A stretch of 64,000 nucleotides of DNA from Crambe crambe (taxonomy: Eukaryota; Porifera; Demospongiae; Poecilosclerida; Crambeidae), in NCBI GenBank assembly GCA_963924555.1, contig OZ004583.1, positions 5,737,501-5,801,500 on the forward strand, read 5' to 3'. Positions 1-11,842 of the stretch are shown piece after piece. Each line of letters opens with the position of its first letter. Within the stretch, counting starts at the first letter, position 1. The translations under genes and the position numbers were made by a program. The notes under the pieces are model-generated. The model saw only the letters and a list, made by a program, of their open reading frames with translations, was not told the DNA's origin and did not search any database.

Positions 1-892
1 CTGATACAACTTCCAGCCGTTCAGGCTTCAGGCCAGGTATTCCTAGCTGTTTAAACACAGCTCTTGGTTACTTCTCCATAGCTCTAGGCAACCTGGAATA
101 AATAGTGGGTGTGTCTCGCCAACATTAATACTACTTCACATGACTGAATAGAGCAATCTGATTGGGACGCAGCTATAGCTGCGCGCGTGGGCGACACAAG
201 TAGTTGATGCTAGAGCTACCAGACCACTTTTCTTCCCCGTCCCCCCAAAAAAGAAGAAAAGCTGGGCTGGCGACGCCAGACTACACTAGGGGGAGGAAAG
301 AAGGAGGGGGCTAAGTCCCTTGAGCCACTAGGGGGAGGAAAGGATGAGGGGGCTAAGTCCCTTGAGCCACTAGGGGAAGAAAGGATGAGGGGGCTAAGTC
401 CCTTGAGCCACTAGGGGGAGGAAAGGATGAGGGGGCTAAGTCCCTTGAGCCACTAGGGGGAGGAAAGAAGGAGGGGGTTAGCCAGAATTTATTAGCTATG
501 TGTGTACCTGGATTTTCTACGAGATTTAGTTGCCGAGTCAAAGTAGGGGCTTTTCATGATCTTCTTACAGGATCGTGTGTAGCGACAGCGTGAAGGAACT
601 GCTGTAAGCAACTCCGAAGGAGACCCACTAATCTCTTCAACTTGAGCTTCCATACTTTAACTCCGCCCCCCAATGTACATGCACCTACTACCTAGCGACC
701 CTTTCCCTAATTTATCGCTACAATCGCGTTTTTGAAATAGATGACACTGTACCATGTATAACTATTCAGGGTCAGCTCCGCCAGACTAGCATTTCATCTG
801 ATTGTAGATATATTGAGGGTGGAAGTCTTTTTCTGTTACTCTGTTGCATATTTTGACTGCTTCCCTTGTACTCCACACAATAAGAATCACTG
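1..892. other. Upstream region of ISY1, no gene seen
   Basis: No convincing coding exon was found. The stretch holds a short G/A-rich tandem repeat (listed separately) and, around 228-277, a piece resembling one end of the TAGTCT-type inverted-repeat elements found elsewhere in the window, without a visible partner. The promoter and 5' UTR of ISY1 must lie in the last few hundred bases, but no clear core element stands out. Confidence 0.5.
284..480. repeat. Tandem repeat, about 41-bp unit
   Basis: Four to five direct copies of a unit containing GGGGCTAAGTCCCTTGAG followed by CCACTAGGGGGAGGAAAG. Copies differ by one or two bases. The array gives a spurious open frame on the minus strand that is not a gene. 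Confidence 0.9.
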
Positions 893-3800
893 ATGGTGAG
901 TTCTGCTGTAGTTTAAAGCTAGCATAGTTCCAAATGGAGCACAGCTGTCATTACTATACTGTACTCTTGATTATGACAGGCTCGAAATCAAGAAAAAGCC
1001 ATGTGAGTTATCTATATAAAGTAATTGTAGTTCTTAGTGTTAGCCAGTCTTGTCAGTCTGACTCTGTTAGATGACAATTCCAGCCTCTTGTGATACTGTG
1101 CACAGTGATTTCAGAACTAGAGATCACTAGCCACCATTTCAACGAATGGTCATTGGCTTAATATGAATGGAGCTGCTCTAATTTCTAGTTTTGTGATGTT
1201 ATTCCGATTGCTCTCAAAACTGTTGTCTGCAGGTTGCTCCTCAACCGCTTCTATGAAGCAAAGAAAAACGAGGGCAAGCCTGTGAAAGTGAGTGATGGAA
1301 TAGAGTGGACACTATTATCATAACCTATTGTAGAGCAGCCCTAATTTTCAGCTCTAGACCATCTAAATAATTTCAGCTTTCAAAGTTAAGGGGGCTTATA
1401 AATAGTGAATCTCTTATTTCTACCTCTGGATTTATTTATAATAATATTTCATCGCATACAGGAGAGAAGACCATATTTAGCTTCAGAGTGTGATGACCTA
1501 AAGAAAGCTGAAAAATGGCGGTTACAGGTAATATTTATTATTCATTTATTTATTTATCTCCATACCTTGGCTCTCCATACAGAGATCGCTATTTGCCTTT
1601 GGTGGCAATATTAACAGTACTTAATTTGCATTAATATTTCCTCTTTTTTTAGATCATACGAGAAATTTCAAAGAAAGTATCTCAAATCCAAAATCGTGAG
1701 TTAGTATTATTATGGTACAGGTTGGTTGTCCATATAAAAGGTCAAGCCAATTTCATGCATGTGTGTCCATTGGGTTTGTGCGAGATGAATGTTATGATGC
1801 ATTGTTAGCAGCGAGAATGCCTTGATGTGAGTGGGTGTGGTCATGCAAATTTCCTCTCAGACTGTTTTCCCTCTCCAGTAAAATCATGAAACCCTATACA
1901 CTGATTTGTAGGTTGGTTGTCACAAAAAAAGGTCGTTAATTTGCACGTATGCGCCACTGTACGTTGTAAATCTTCAACTTCTATGTGACTGAAAAGGGTG
2001 TTGAAATTTCTGGGGTGGGGCAACTCAAACTGGAGGGCCTGGGGAGGGGGGGGGGGGATTCCAGGGCATCCCTGAATCCCTGCTGCAAGTAAATTGGATG
2101 TGGGTTCTGGGGTGGGAAAACTCCAGCTGGAGGGGGGGGACCTCTGTATCAAACCCTAAAAATGGAGTTTAATCTGTACATATGTGTGTAGCGGGACTGG
2201 GGGAATTCCGTATTCGTGACCTTAACGACCACATTAACAAGCTATTGAGAGAGAAACAACACTGGCAGGAGAGAATAGTGGAGCTAGGTGGCACCAACTA
2301 CAACGTGAGTATTATGTATATGCAAGAGTTGTGGGGGGGAGGGGGGAGGGGCAACTAGATTCCAAGGCCCCCCCCCCCCAATGAGATATTTTCGTTCGTA
2401 CTTCAAACTTTGAACCGTGCATTGCATTGTATGCATGTGTGGAAATAAATTAATTTCCACTTGCATTCATAACTGACATTTATAATGCTACACAGCTGGG
2501 CATAGTTATCACTCATGGTGTATTGTTTTTTCATCTTAATTTCCATCTAAACTTTGACTAGCTGACACTATATTAGTCATGATTTAACCATCTGACTTCC
2601 TTTCTGTGTAGAAACATGGACCTCGCATGTTAGACCATGAAGGGAAAGAAGTCCCCGGGAACAGAGGATACAAGTGAGTCTTGCTCTCCCCCTCCCTCAG
2701 TCTTGAGAGTAATGCCTTCCTGTTAATGGGGTGGCTATGGGGTTCAAGGGTCAATCACATGATCTCTTGCCTGTTGCAGATATTTTGGTGCAGCAAGAGA
2801 TCTTCCTGGAGTCAGAGAACTCTTTGAGCAGCAACGTACGTAAGAGCATGTGGAATCAGAGTACACCTACAGGCCACAGCCTACTGTAATGTTGGGTTCC
2901 ATTGCTATTCCAGCTGAGCTTCATTTAGGGAATAGGACTCTTGTCTCCCCAACCAATATCCACCCTTGTGCTAACAGTGGTGTGACCTTTGTGACCTTTG
3001 TGTTGCAGCTAGCAAAGCGCCTCGCAAGACCAGAGGAGAATTGGCCAAGCTTGTGGATGCAGACTACTATGGGTACAGGGATGAGGAAGATGGCATTATA
3101 GTGCCCGCAGAGATGGAACAAGAAAAGAAAGGTGAGGAGGGTGCAAAGTGTCATATATGTACACTGCTGTGGCAGGTATGCTAGACTGTATTTATGTGAG
3201 CAGGTACTGGTGATTGCAAACAGGGAGTCATGAAATATTGAAGTGTAGACCCAGTGAAACTGATCAGAGTGGTGCTTGAATACCACATTACAGGATTTTG
3301 ATATTCTTGTGGCTATTAAAATACAATGTTTTAACCACATGAAAGAAAAATGGGCCCCCATCAGAGTGGTATTGCACCTCTCTAACACCCTTTGGGGAGA
3401 ACCTTCAAACTGTAAATTTCATGAAAAAAGATAAAATGTATATTCATACATACCACCACAGTGAGCCTTAAAATTTTCTAGATGAAATACAGTCTGTGGC
3501 CACTTTCCCTATGGCAGCATTAGGCCAATGTTGTGAGCACCATAGTGCTCAAGACTCACAGAACAAGGTCCTTGCACACACACGCAGTTTGAATCCTGGA
3601 ATGTTACGTATCTTGAGTTCCACACATTGTCTGATTAAATCTTTGTCCAATCTGCAGCAATCGCAAGAGCAGTCAGCAAATGGCAAGAGCTGAAACTCTC
3701 TGGAGCTCTGGAGGGGGCAGAGCAGCAGGTGGAAGAGGATATTTACTCGGAGGCACATATGGCCGAGGTCAGTTGCATCCTGTAGTCCTGTAGACTATAG

Positions 3801-4622
3801 GAGGGGGCTCAATATTAATTTTATGTAATTAGTACTTGAGAAAATTTAAAGCCATCACACAGTACATTAAAAGTTGAATTGTTACATTTACAAGCTAATT
3901 TTTGCAAGTATAAAACCACAAAAATTTCACACTATGCAGTCATACTAAGACTTTTTTATACTCGTACAAATGTTTATTTTTCTATTGATGCATACATAGC
4001 TTGGGGGGTCAGACAGTGAGGATGAGGATGATGAAGATGATGACAACCCAATGTCAAAAGTGGTCGTCCCTTCTCAGAAAGAGGTACGCAGCAATAACAC
4101 ATGTACAGCACAACACAGTGCAGCTGAGCTAGAAATGACTGTTGCTGGTCTCACTGGTCCTTTTCCATGTGGAAATCATGCGCAGACCAAATTTCAAAGT
4201 TAAGGAGTATAAAACAATCTAGAGCTCTCATTTCTAGCTCATGATCAGGTAGGACAGGTTCAGACACCTTGAAGCATAGGCATAGTGTAGTAGGAACTTC
4301 TATTGACAGTACTAATATAGTGTAACCCTTTACCAACTACGTTTTGTTAGCGTGCGACCCTTTACTAACTATGTTTTGTTAGTGCGCGACCCTTTACCAA
4401 CTACGTTTTGTAGTGTTCGACCCTTTACCAACTATGTTTGTATACATGTAGGTTGAAGAAATGTTGATAAGAAGAAAGAAAATGGTTCGTTGATGTAGTA
4501 TGTTCTAATAATATTTATATTTTTTATGACTATATCTTGTATAGGAACTGTTGGATAAATATGCCAGTGAGACTTTGATCCAGCAAGGAGAAGAGGCAAA
4601 GACTCTGCTAGGATACACCTGA
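893..4622 (+). CDS. ISY1: ISY1 pre-mRNA splicing factor homologue (13 exons)
   Basis: Predicted exons: 893-895, 980-1002, 1233-1287, 1462-1527, 1653-1695, 2192-2304, 2612-2673, 2780-2835, 3009-3131, 3658-3767, 4000-4083, 4452-4484, 4545-4622; every junction keeps phase and gives 282 residues (human ISY1 is about 285). The start codon forms a 3-base coding exon: ATG is followed at once by a GTGAGT donor, and exon 2 opens with ARNQEKAM, as in the family (MARNAEKAM). Other family blocks are ERRPYLASE, LGEFRIRDLND, MLDHEGKEVPGNRGYKYFG, an acidic stretch (EDEDDEDDD) and the C-terminal LLDKYASETL. ISY1 is a nuclear spliceosome component (NineTeen/XAB2-associated) acting around catalytic activation and, in animals, in some microRNA processing. 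Introns are short (about 80-530 bases); one carries a tandem repeat. Confidence 0.95.
3253..3400 (+). repeat. Dispersed repeat, inverted copy at 6538-6685
   Basis: About 148 bases in an ISY1 intron are repeated in reverse orientation at 6538-6685, with shared strings such as AACTGATCAGAGTGG and GTGTTAGAGAGGTGCAA (one orientation each). Probably two copies of a short non-autonomous element. No coding capacity. Confidence 0.8.
4328..4441 (+). repeat. Tandem repeat in ISY1 intron, about 30-bp unit
   Basis: Four imperfect direct copies of a unit containing GACCCTTTACCAACTACGTT in the intron just before the penultimate coding exon. Confidence 0.85.
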
Positions 4623-5774
4623 CTCTAGCTCTGCAAGTCATCTTCATTTAATTAACACACTCTTATTATTGGCCTTGTTTGCTGCTTTCTAATTGATTGA
4701 TGCACTCTCAACCATGCAGCTATTTTGATATCTTTTTCTCAACCCCCAAATTGATTATTATCTTGCAGGAATATTATAAATTAATATAAAGACTAGATGT
4801 GAAAGCTTTGTGATGATGTGAAAGAAGATGATATTATAGATAATGTTGCCCAGGCCAGGATGCAGTGGAACGAACGTTCAAGAGGATTTGAAATGACTGC
4901 ATATACGTAATAATAAAGAAATGATGTCTCACTGGCTTATAGGGAGTGATCCAAGTGTTGGTACTAGTAGACATAGGTGTGTGAGTAGAAAGTAAATAAT
5001 GTCATGATTGAGAAAGGGGAGTGAAAATAAGGTGTGCATGTGTGTGTGTGTGTGAGAAGGAGAAGGATACTGTACAAAGGCAACTGTATGAAAGAGATGG
5101 AGTCAGTGATAGTTGTGGGAGGACCAGAACATGATATGTTTGTGGTGGGTGAGATGCCTTGACATGTTGTGTTTGATAAGGTATGGACATGTAATGATGG
5201 TGATAGGGTCATAGGGTTCAAATTGAGATGGTGCTGTTTTGTTGTTGAATGTAGTCCGATACGCATGTATAGATTCAAGATGTGTCCATGGTAGATGAGT
5301 TCTGCATCATGTGATCCAAGTGACCCTGTATATTACATATGCTTTCACTGACTATTATTTAATTGTCATCCCATGATTAATCCAACCCTGAAACTTGACC
5401 CCGCTGCAGTCTCAGAACACTTTTTTTCATGTCCCAAGCTATGGGATTTTCCCAGGCCATATCCTAAACTAATGACTGAACACGAATGTTCAATGTCCTG
5501 ACAACAGTCCAGTCAAACAGGACAGATTTCATATCAGAAGTTGTCTCTAATCAAGTCAGTTTTGGTTGTCATAAAAAGGTTTCACATGCAGAAAAAAAAA
5601 AGAAGTTTGGTCCCCTCTTCAATCCTGCATCACATTTACGTACATATCCATCACACACGTCTTTCTCTATGTCCAAACAAATTTAGCAAATATCTAGCCA
5701 AAAATTGACTTTTGGTTGGACAACTGGTTCTTTCCTGCTCTGCTGTACTGACTTTGCAGTAGGACTTATGTACG

Positions 5775-5990
5775 TAAGGGTGATAGGTTCTCCAGAGAAA
5801 CAGTGAGGGGAAGTATGACTGGTTCTCCAGAGAAACAGTGAGGGGAAGGGTGATAGGTTCTCCAGAGAAACAGTGAGGGGAAGTATGACTGGTTCTCCAG
5901 AGAAACAGTGAGGGGAAGGGTGATAGGTTCTCCAGAGAAACAGTGAGGGGAAGGGTGACTGGTTCTCCAGAGAAGGGTGATTGATAGAGA
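5775..5990 (+). repeat. Tandem repeat, 28-bp unit
   Basis: Six to seven near-perfect copies of a unit containing GGTTCTCCAGAGAAACAGTG. It produces two overlapping repetitive open frames on the minus strand that I do not regard as genes. Confidence 0.92.
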
Positions 5991-6164
5991 CTCACTGGTT
6001 CTCCAGAGAGACAGCGAGGACATTGCATGAGGGAAGATTGCTGAGGGAGGCAACTCTCTCCATTACTCACTTTGGAAGTGAACATTACCTGCAACAGTAT
6101 TCAGAAAAACAATCCACTGAAATTGTGTGCAATTTTTCTTATGCATACCCCTTCCCAATAATCG

Positions 6165-6305
6165 GGATCCAGGATACTCTCCTCTGTCCTGATCAAACCC
6201 TCAACGTGGACTTATAATAATCAGGACAGACATTCTCGCCTGTCCTGATCAAACCCTTAATGTGGACTTATAAATAATCAGGACCGTCTGTCCTGATCAA
6301 AATGT
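6165..6305 (+). repeat. Short direct duplication
   Basis: Two to three copies of a roughly 60-base unit containing TCCTGATCAAACCCT and GTGGACTTATAA. Confidence 0.7.
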
Positions 6306-7191
6306 CGATTACTGGTTCTTCAGATGAGGTAGAGGGAGCACATGCCGTCACTCAACATTATTATACTCAATACTACCCCAATCACTAACAGCTGCAGTGT
6401 GGCACTCTCTCTATTTCTCAATTATCATTACTCTGACCCACTAACAGTAGAAGTCCTTCCTCTAATTAACCCCTCAATGTGTACACATCAATTACAGACC
6501 CCTTGGAATAACCTCATAGCAACAATAATCACAGGGTTCTACCCAAAGGGTGTTAGAGAGGTGCAACACCAACTCTGATGGGGCCCATTTTTTTCTTTCA
6601 TGTGCCTCAACAACGCATTTTAATAGCCACAAGACAAAATCCTTTAATGTGGTATTCAAGCACCGCTCTGATCAGTTTCACTAGGGAGAATCCTGAATTG
6701 CGTACTACTTCTATGAATCCTGTGCAAATCAGTACCCCCTTGAAATAACTTCATAGCAACAATAACGTACTTCCTCTATGAATCCTGTGCAAATCTGTAC
6801 CCGTCTTCTCCCTCCACAGCCACTGCAGTTAGACGCCTCCTCCTATGTAATTATAAATACTGATAAAGTTCCCTTCGATATTCGAGGAAGGCACGCTCCT
6901 AGAGCCAGCCATAAAATTTGGTGTTTTTATCCATTTGGTCAAAGCCACCTGACTAACTAAAACCGACCACTTTCAGTTGCATGATAAACCTTCCAATGAG
7001 AAGGAAATGTAAACCCAAAGTGTTCTAGCAAAAGAATGTGTCTCTCCCTATGTAAAATTTCTCTAGATACTAACCAGCTTGTCAGTTCATTCATTACGTA
7101 CATTCATTTTGTTTCTTTATTGCATAAACAATTATTCCATTTGAAATGATTGTACAACAACGAAAAGAGTGGTCCATTAAAAAAAACTTAC

Positions 7192-8160
7192 CATATTGGT
7201 AGTTAAGAGTGGACTCTCGGCAGTGGTTGCACTATGGCTGACTCCGTTGGTGATTGGAATGGTCTGGTCATTCATTTCCACGTTGTTCTCGTCTGGCAAG
7301 GAGGGAAGAGGGGAGTGGTGGTGGTGAGGAGGAGGAGGAGGAGGAGGAGGCAGTGCCTGATGAACCAGAGTCCGTGCATTCAAGTAACTGCTCTCAGAGC
7401 AAAGTCGCTGGGAAAATTGAAAGAGCATGTTACATTTTGGAATGTCAAAAGTACAATCATTAATTTAATTAGCAAGCAATTTGACCACAAATAACAATAG
7501 AGTCTAACAGGACAAAATAGACTTGAAGAAGATCAAACTCTGCTTATAAACTAACGTGTTAGAATTAGTTCTCATGTTTTATGAAGCTAACTTTTATGAG
7601 AACTAATTCTATTGAACTTGAAGATCAGCTATGTAAAAATGATAGAGAACTTGTGAGACAGCGATTGGTACACGATCGAATCAGTTTCAATTATATTGTG
7701 GGTAGTGCACATGGTACTGGAAGAAGAAAAGATCAAGTTGGAATCATGGAATGTGAAACATTAGATCTTGCAGTCAGCCAGTCCATGTAGAAATCGTGTT
7801 TTTTATTCGCTTAATTGAATTAGCTACTTCTCAAATATGATCTGATTCTCCACACCAAGGAGATTTCCGGACCATGACCACTAGTAGTGGTGAGCCAAAA
7901 TTTTAAAAAGTGGCAAAAAACAAAAATGTGTCTTCTACATACATGCATACAATACCAGGATCAGTGCCAACTATCATTACTTGGCAGCAAGCTTCTAGAC
8001 TACTTTGACACCAGTGATTAGCTTGTGTGCTGGTCAAAAGAAAGCAGCTGGTGCTGGTCTGCTACTCTCCTTCTTGTGATTCCATAATTTTGATTTCTGG
8101 GGACATAACACACCTTTGTTTTTGCTTAATTCATTTTCAGTCATCAAGAGGAGATGAAAT

Positions 8161-8214
<54 letters not shown>

Positions 8215-10041
8215 AATTTGCGCCAGCAGCTTTAAATTTGAGAGAATAATAATCAGGAGATCTATTAATTGGAAGTACTCCAATGGAATAGTTATCTCTA
8301 ATGTTGAGTTGGTATACTGTAACAATGAAACCTGCTAAGATTGGAGTACACTAGCATTGTCCACATTGTATGATACGTCCTGCATTCAGGGATGACCTCT
8401 CTTAATAAAGAGACCACTTCGCCATGTACCAATTGTGGCAATATAATATTACTCCATTCAAAGACCACTTTTTAAGCACATATTATGTGGTGACTAATGC
8501 TGTATGTGTATATTACCAACTCAACGTTAGAGGTACTGTTCCAGCATGTTTAATTAGAGGAGTACAGATCTACTGCCCCCTACTTATTATATCTCTGAAT
8601 TTAAAATTTAAGCTGCTGGCACAATTATAAATAGGGACATGCAAATTATGCCAGCCTAGTTTTGGGCATAATGGGTGAACCTCACAATGCTGGCATAATA
8701 GGGGATTTTTACTTCCAGGAGTTGGCACACATGGAGGTATTGATGTCGACTCTTGAGTTCCTTTATATAAACTGCTGAATTAGAGTAGCAGTCACCTACG
8801 TAATTGGTGGTGGTAACTCTTCTGCTGCTGTTTTCTTTATTAAATGTTCCAGCAAACTAACTTGCTGCTGATAAAATTATGATGGATGACTAAAAGAGGC
8901 TGCAATTATGATAAACCATCACTTATTAATTTTCTTACCAATTTTTAAAGCACAATAGGTTGAGCATAATAGGGCAGGGGTTCTGGCATTGGAGCATAGC
9001 ATAATAGGGAAGAAGAAGAAGAAGAAGAAAGCATAATTTGCATGTCTCTAGTTATAAATGGAGAGAGAGAGCTCCACAGTATTGAATTTCTATACCACTA
9101 GATTCTAGGTATTCTGTGTGTGTCTCAAAAAGACTATTGTCTGACCACAAGAATGAAGCCCAAATCTGACCACTTCCCTAAGTGAAAGATAACCACTTCA
9201 CACAACCTGGTTGAAAACAATCTCAGATCTGGTTGTAAACAATCTCCCCAGACCTGGTTGTAAACAATCCCCCCAGACCTGGTTGTAAACAATCTCCCCA
9301 GACCTGGTTGTAAACTATCCCCTTTTCCATGGGTCCACCCCCAACTAGTTATTGCTTTGATCAATGTCATTCTATGCATTTAGTTTATCAACACTGCCAA
9401 ATTCACTACCAAAAATTAGTTATATCTTTGGGAGGAAATTGAAATCAACCTTAGCCATTGTAATGCAGCCATTAGTCCCTTTACCACTACTAGTCCCAGA
9501 TCCCTTTACAATGCAGCCAGTGTAAATTTCATTTTTTCCATGTGATAACATCTTCACTGAATAAACACTAACACTCAGTTATTTAGCTAACTACCAAGGT
9601 TACCTTTGAGGGGATCATCAAATCTTCACAAAGACCAAGAGTGGTCTCTGCACAACATTCTGCTCCCCCACCAGCGCCCTCTATCCCATTATATTCGAGC
9701 TGCTCTCTCAGTCTCTTCACGCCATTAAAAGTAGACTGGATAATTCCACCCTGAAGGCTTTGTGAAGTCCCGTTCAAAATTTGAATTCCTAGCCCATTCT
9801 GCTGGAGGCAGCGCGAGGCTGGTGTGGGCTGAGCTGGCGCGCTCTGCTGGTGGTGCTGCTCAGCGGTGTTAGTGTAGTCTGACTCGGATAGAGCTTGCGA
9901 TACTACAGCTGGAGAAACGGTTTCTGTTTGGTCTTTGTTGTTAGCAGACAGGGCGAGAGATTCCGGCTCTGGGATGCCGAGATGGGAGAGCGAGAGAAGG
10001 GAGATGAAATCCATATGATGATCCATACCAGCATGAGCCAT
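7192..10041 (-). CDS. Unrecognised protein, first two coding exons (3' part not found)
   Basis: Exon 1 is 9604-10041 (ATG in MAHAGMDHHMDF) and ends in an AAG|GTAACC donor; exon 2 is 7192-7411, entered from a TTTCCCAG acceptor in the same phase and leaving at ATG|GTAAGT. Together they encode about 219 residues. The protein is low in recognisable domains: Gln/His/Pro-rich stretches near residues 60-80, a short charged segment GVKRLREQLEY, then an eight-proline run followed by four histidines. This composition suits a nuclear regulatory or scaffold protein, but I do not recognise the family. Later exons, if any, must lie below 7192. The 2.2-kb intron contains a TC microsatellite, an inverted-repeat transposon and a tandem repeat. 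Confidence 0.6.
8161..8209 (+). repeat. (TC)n microsatellite
   Basis: About 24 uninterrupted TC dinucleotides within the intron of the unrecognised minus-strand gene. Confidence 0.97.
8633..9051. mobile_element. Non-autonomous hAT-like element (MITE)
   Basis: The left end reads AGGGACATGCAAATTATGC and the right end, reversed, CTAGAGACATGCAAATTATG, so the termini are inverted repeats. Perfect 8-bp direct repeats TTATAAAT flank the element (8625-8632 and 9052-9059). Length and 8-bp target duplication suit the hAT superfamily. The interior has repeated GGCATAATAGGG-like strings, a GAA microsatellite and no coding frame. Confidence 0.8.
9186..9316 (+). repeat. Tandem repeat, about 27-bp unit
   Basis: Four to five copies of a unit containing CAGACCTGGTTGTAAACAAT. 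It is responsible for a spurious minus-strand open frame in this region. Confidence 0.88.
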
Positions 10042-10142
10042 TTAGTGTAGGATGTAGCAGCTGGCTAGTTAGCTAGCTGAGGTACGTATAAAAGGATAGG
10101 ATTGTTTAAACTTAACAATCTCCAATCTCCCGCGCCGCCTTC

Positions 10143-10152
10143 TTTTGGCGCG
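10143..10152 (+). promoter_or_regulatory. Possible E2F-type site
   Basis: TTTTGGCGCG lies about 100 bases upstream of the minus-strand start at 10041 and fits the E2F consensus TTTSGCGC. A single match of this length can occur by chance. Confidence 0.3.
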
Positions 10153-10549
10153 ATGATCATAATGTGAAACAAGCCACGCCTAACAGGATGCAAAATTATT
10201 AATAATAATTACTAGTAATAATCATTATTGTCCCGACCCCAAGAAAAAGAGTCGAGACTACCTATTATCTATTATCTTACTGTATTATCTAGCTATATGG
10301 TACCAGGATGTGTTATGTCCCAAACTGGTACACCCATGGCTGGAGGCACCAGCTGGTACGCCCATGGCTGTACCACCATTCAGAGTTGTTTTTGTTTTGT
10401 TTTGTTTTGTCTAATAACAATGAGTTATAAGTTAGTACATGGTATTGCCTAGATTATATATACCAGATTGAATCAATAATACTGGAGGGCATTATCAGCT
10501 CTGAATTAAGTCATCAGCCTAACATATTATCAAAACATTCCTTAAAACT

Positions 10550-11842
10550 GTGGCTATATCTAGGCTGGCTGGCTGGTTTACAATTCAGCAGAAGATGACT
10601 AGAATGAAGACAGCTATTAAGATCAGTGCTCTAATCACCATCCTAATAATTTCAGCTTCAATTCTGGTTCTGAAAGTAGTTCTATCAACAAGAATTAATG
10701 TTCCTGAAGAGGTAAAATATTATAGACCTCAGTACATCAAACATAGTCAAAAACTTGACTTGGTGAGAATTACAAGTCGAAAACCTGACTTGGTGACTAG
10801 ACCTCTACATGCTAAGATTATGAGCCGAAAATCTGAAGAGAAAAATCATGAACTTCAATATTATGATAGAATTAGGAGCCAAAAGTCTAACTTGGTGAAT
10901 GCAGATTATAGACCTCTACATACAAACAATAAAACCGAGTCATGCTGCCAGATTGCAAGGAAACACAACATCAAAAAACTTTGTCCTACAACTTCAAGCG
11001 CTGGAAACCAAGGACCAACTATGGGGAATTCCTCTTGCACTTGCACAGACTACATGCTGTGTAAACTGGTGTTTGTGACAGCTCTCTCTGGGAACCATTA
11101 CAGAGAGAGTCAGGATTTCTTTGGGTCCATTCATTATCACTTACCCAATGCAAGGATCGTTGTCTATGACCTGGGTTTGAAGAGTGGCCAACTGAAAAGG
11201 ATAGAGTCATATTGCAACACAGAAGTGAAAAAATTCAAGTTTAAGGATTATCCTCTTCACACTAAGTATTTAAAAAATTTTGCCTGGAAGCCACTGATTA
11301 TCAAGGAGACTAGTCAGAAGTATGAGTTGTTTCTTTACTGTGATACCAGTTGTCGTATCAATAAAGTCGTCCCCGGTTTCATTCTGGACGTCCTAAAATA
11401 TCCAATTTTACCATGCTCTCAATTGGCAAAGGACAGGTCAGTTATGAGATCAACACATGCTGGAATGTTCAAATATCTTCACGTTAACCAAACGAGATTG
11501 GAGCTGATAAAACACCCGACGTTTGAAGCTGGTGCTGTTCTATACTGGGCAAATGACTTCTTAAAGAAGCGATTTTTACCTCAATGGGTAGACTGTGCAC
11601 TGCATATTGAGTGCATATCGCCCATAGGGGCTGTCATACGCAAATGTGACTTCAGCAGGCCAGAGGACGTTTATGTTGGCTGTCACAGGTATGACCAGTC
11701 GGCTTTCAATGCAATACTTCTCCGTGACTTTGGTGGGTATTCAGAGCAGATAGTACAGGAGAATGGAGCAGAAATGATCAGGATTTCGCGTTCAGTCACC
11801 AATAAGTATCCGAATAAGTGCACAAGAAGTAACATTAGGTAG
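10550..11842 (+). CDS. Type II membrane, glycosyltransferase-like protein (DUF1647-like)
   Basis: One uninterrupted reading frame of 430 residues. A short N-terminal cytoplasmic tail is followed by one membrane segment at about residues 24-46, then a basic, repetitive stem (about 60-120; recurring SRKPDLV/SRKSEEK-type motifs) and a lumenal domain from about residue 168. That domain has CKLVFVTALSGNHYRES, an IVVYDLGL segment, FAWKPLIIKE and LFLYCDTSCRI; the last resembles the acidic metal or nucleotide-sugar motif of glycosyltransferase-like families. The arrangement is typical of Golgi type II transferases, and the motif pattern recalls the nematode/invertebrate DUF1647 group. Donor and acceptor sugars cannot be told. 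An alternative start at MTRMKTAIK (10595) would leave a shorter cytoplasmic tail and keep the membrane anchor. Confidence 0.75.
   Translation: MAISRLAGWFTIQQKMTRMKTAIKISALITILIISASILVLKVVLSTRINVPEEVKYYRPQYIKHSQKLDLVRITSRKPDLVTRPLHAKIMSRKSEEKNHELQYYDRIRSQKSNLVNADYRPLHTNNKTESCCQIARKHNIKKLCPTTSSAGNQGPTMGNSSCTCTDYMLCKLVFVTALSGNHYRESQDFFGSIHYHLPNARIVVYDLGLKSGQLKRIESYCNTEVKKFKFKDYPLHTKYLKNFAWKPLIIKETSQKYELFLYCDTSCRINKVVPGFILDVLKYPILPCSQLAKDRSVMRSTHAGMFKYLHVNQTRLELIKHPTFEAGAVLYWANDFLKKRFLPQWVDCALHIECISPIGAVIRKCDFSRPEDVYVGCHRYDQSAFNAILLRDFGGYSEQIVQENGAEMIRISRSVTNKYPNKCTRSNIR

Larger units (their letters stand above)
4623..7191. other. Spacer between ISY1 and the minus-strand gene; repeats only
   Basis: No exon could be supported. 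It contains the ISY1 3' UTR, a TG run near 5040, a 28-bp tandem array (5775-5990), a duplicated segment with CCTGATCAAACCCT (about 6165-6305) and the inverted copy of the ISY1-intron repeat. Downstream exons of the minus-strand gene that begins at 10041 may lie here, but I could not identify them. Confidence 0.5.

Noticed and set aside
1841-2152. Minus-strand 103-residue frame and the 155-residue frame at 2921-3388
   Set aside because: Both overlap ISY1 exons or introns on the opposite strand and show no family motif.
5651-6094. Repetitive minus-strand protein (FLWRTS / FSGEP repeats)
   Set aside because: It is the translation of a 28-bp tandem repeat; the same array is open in more than one frame.
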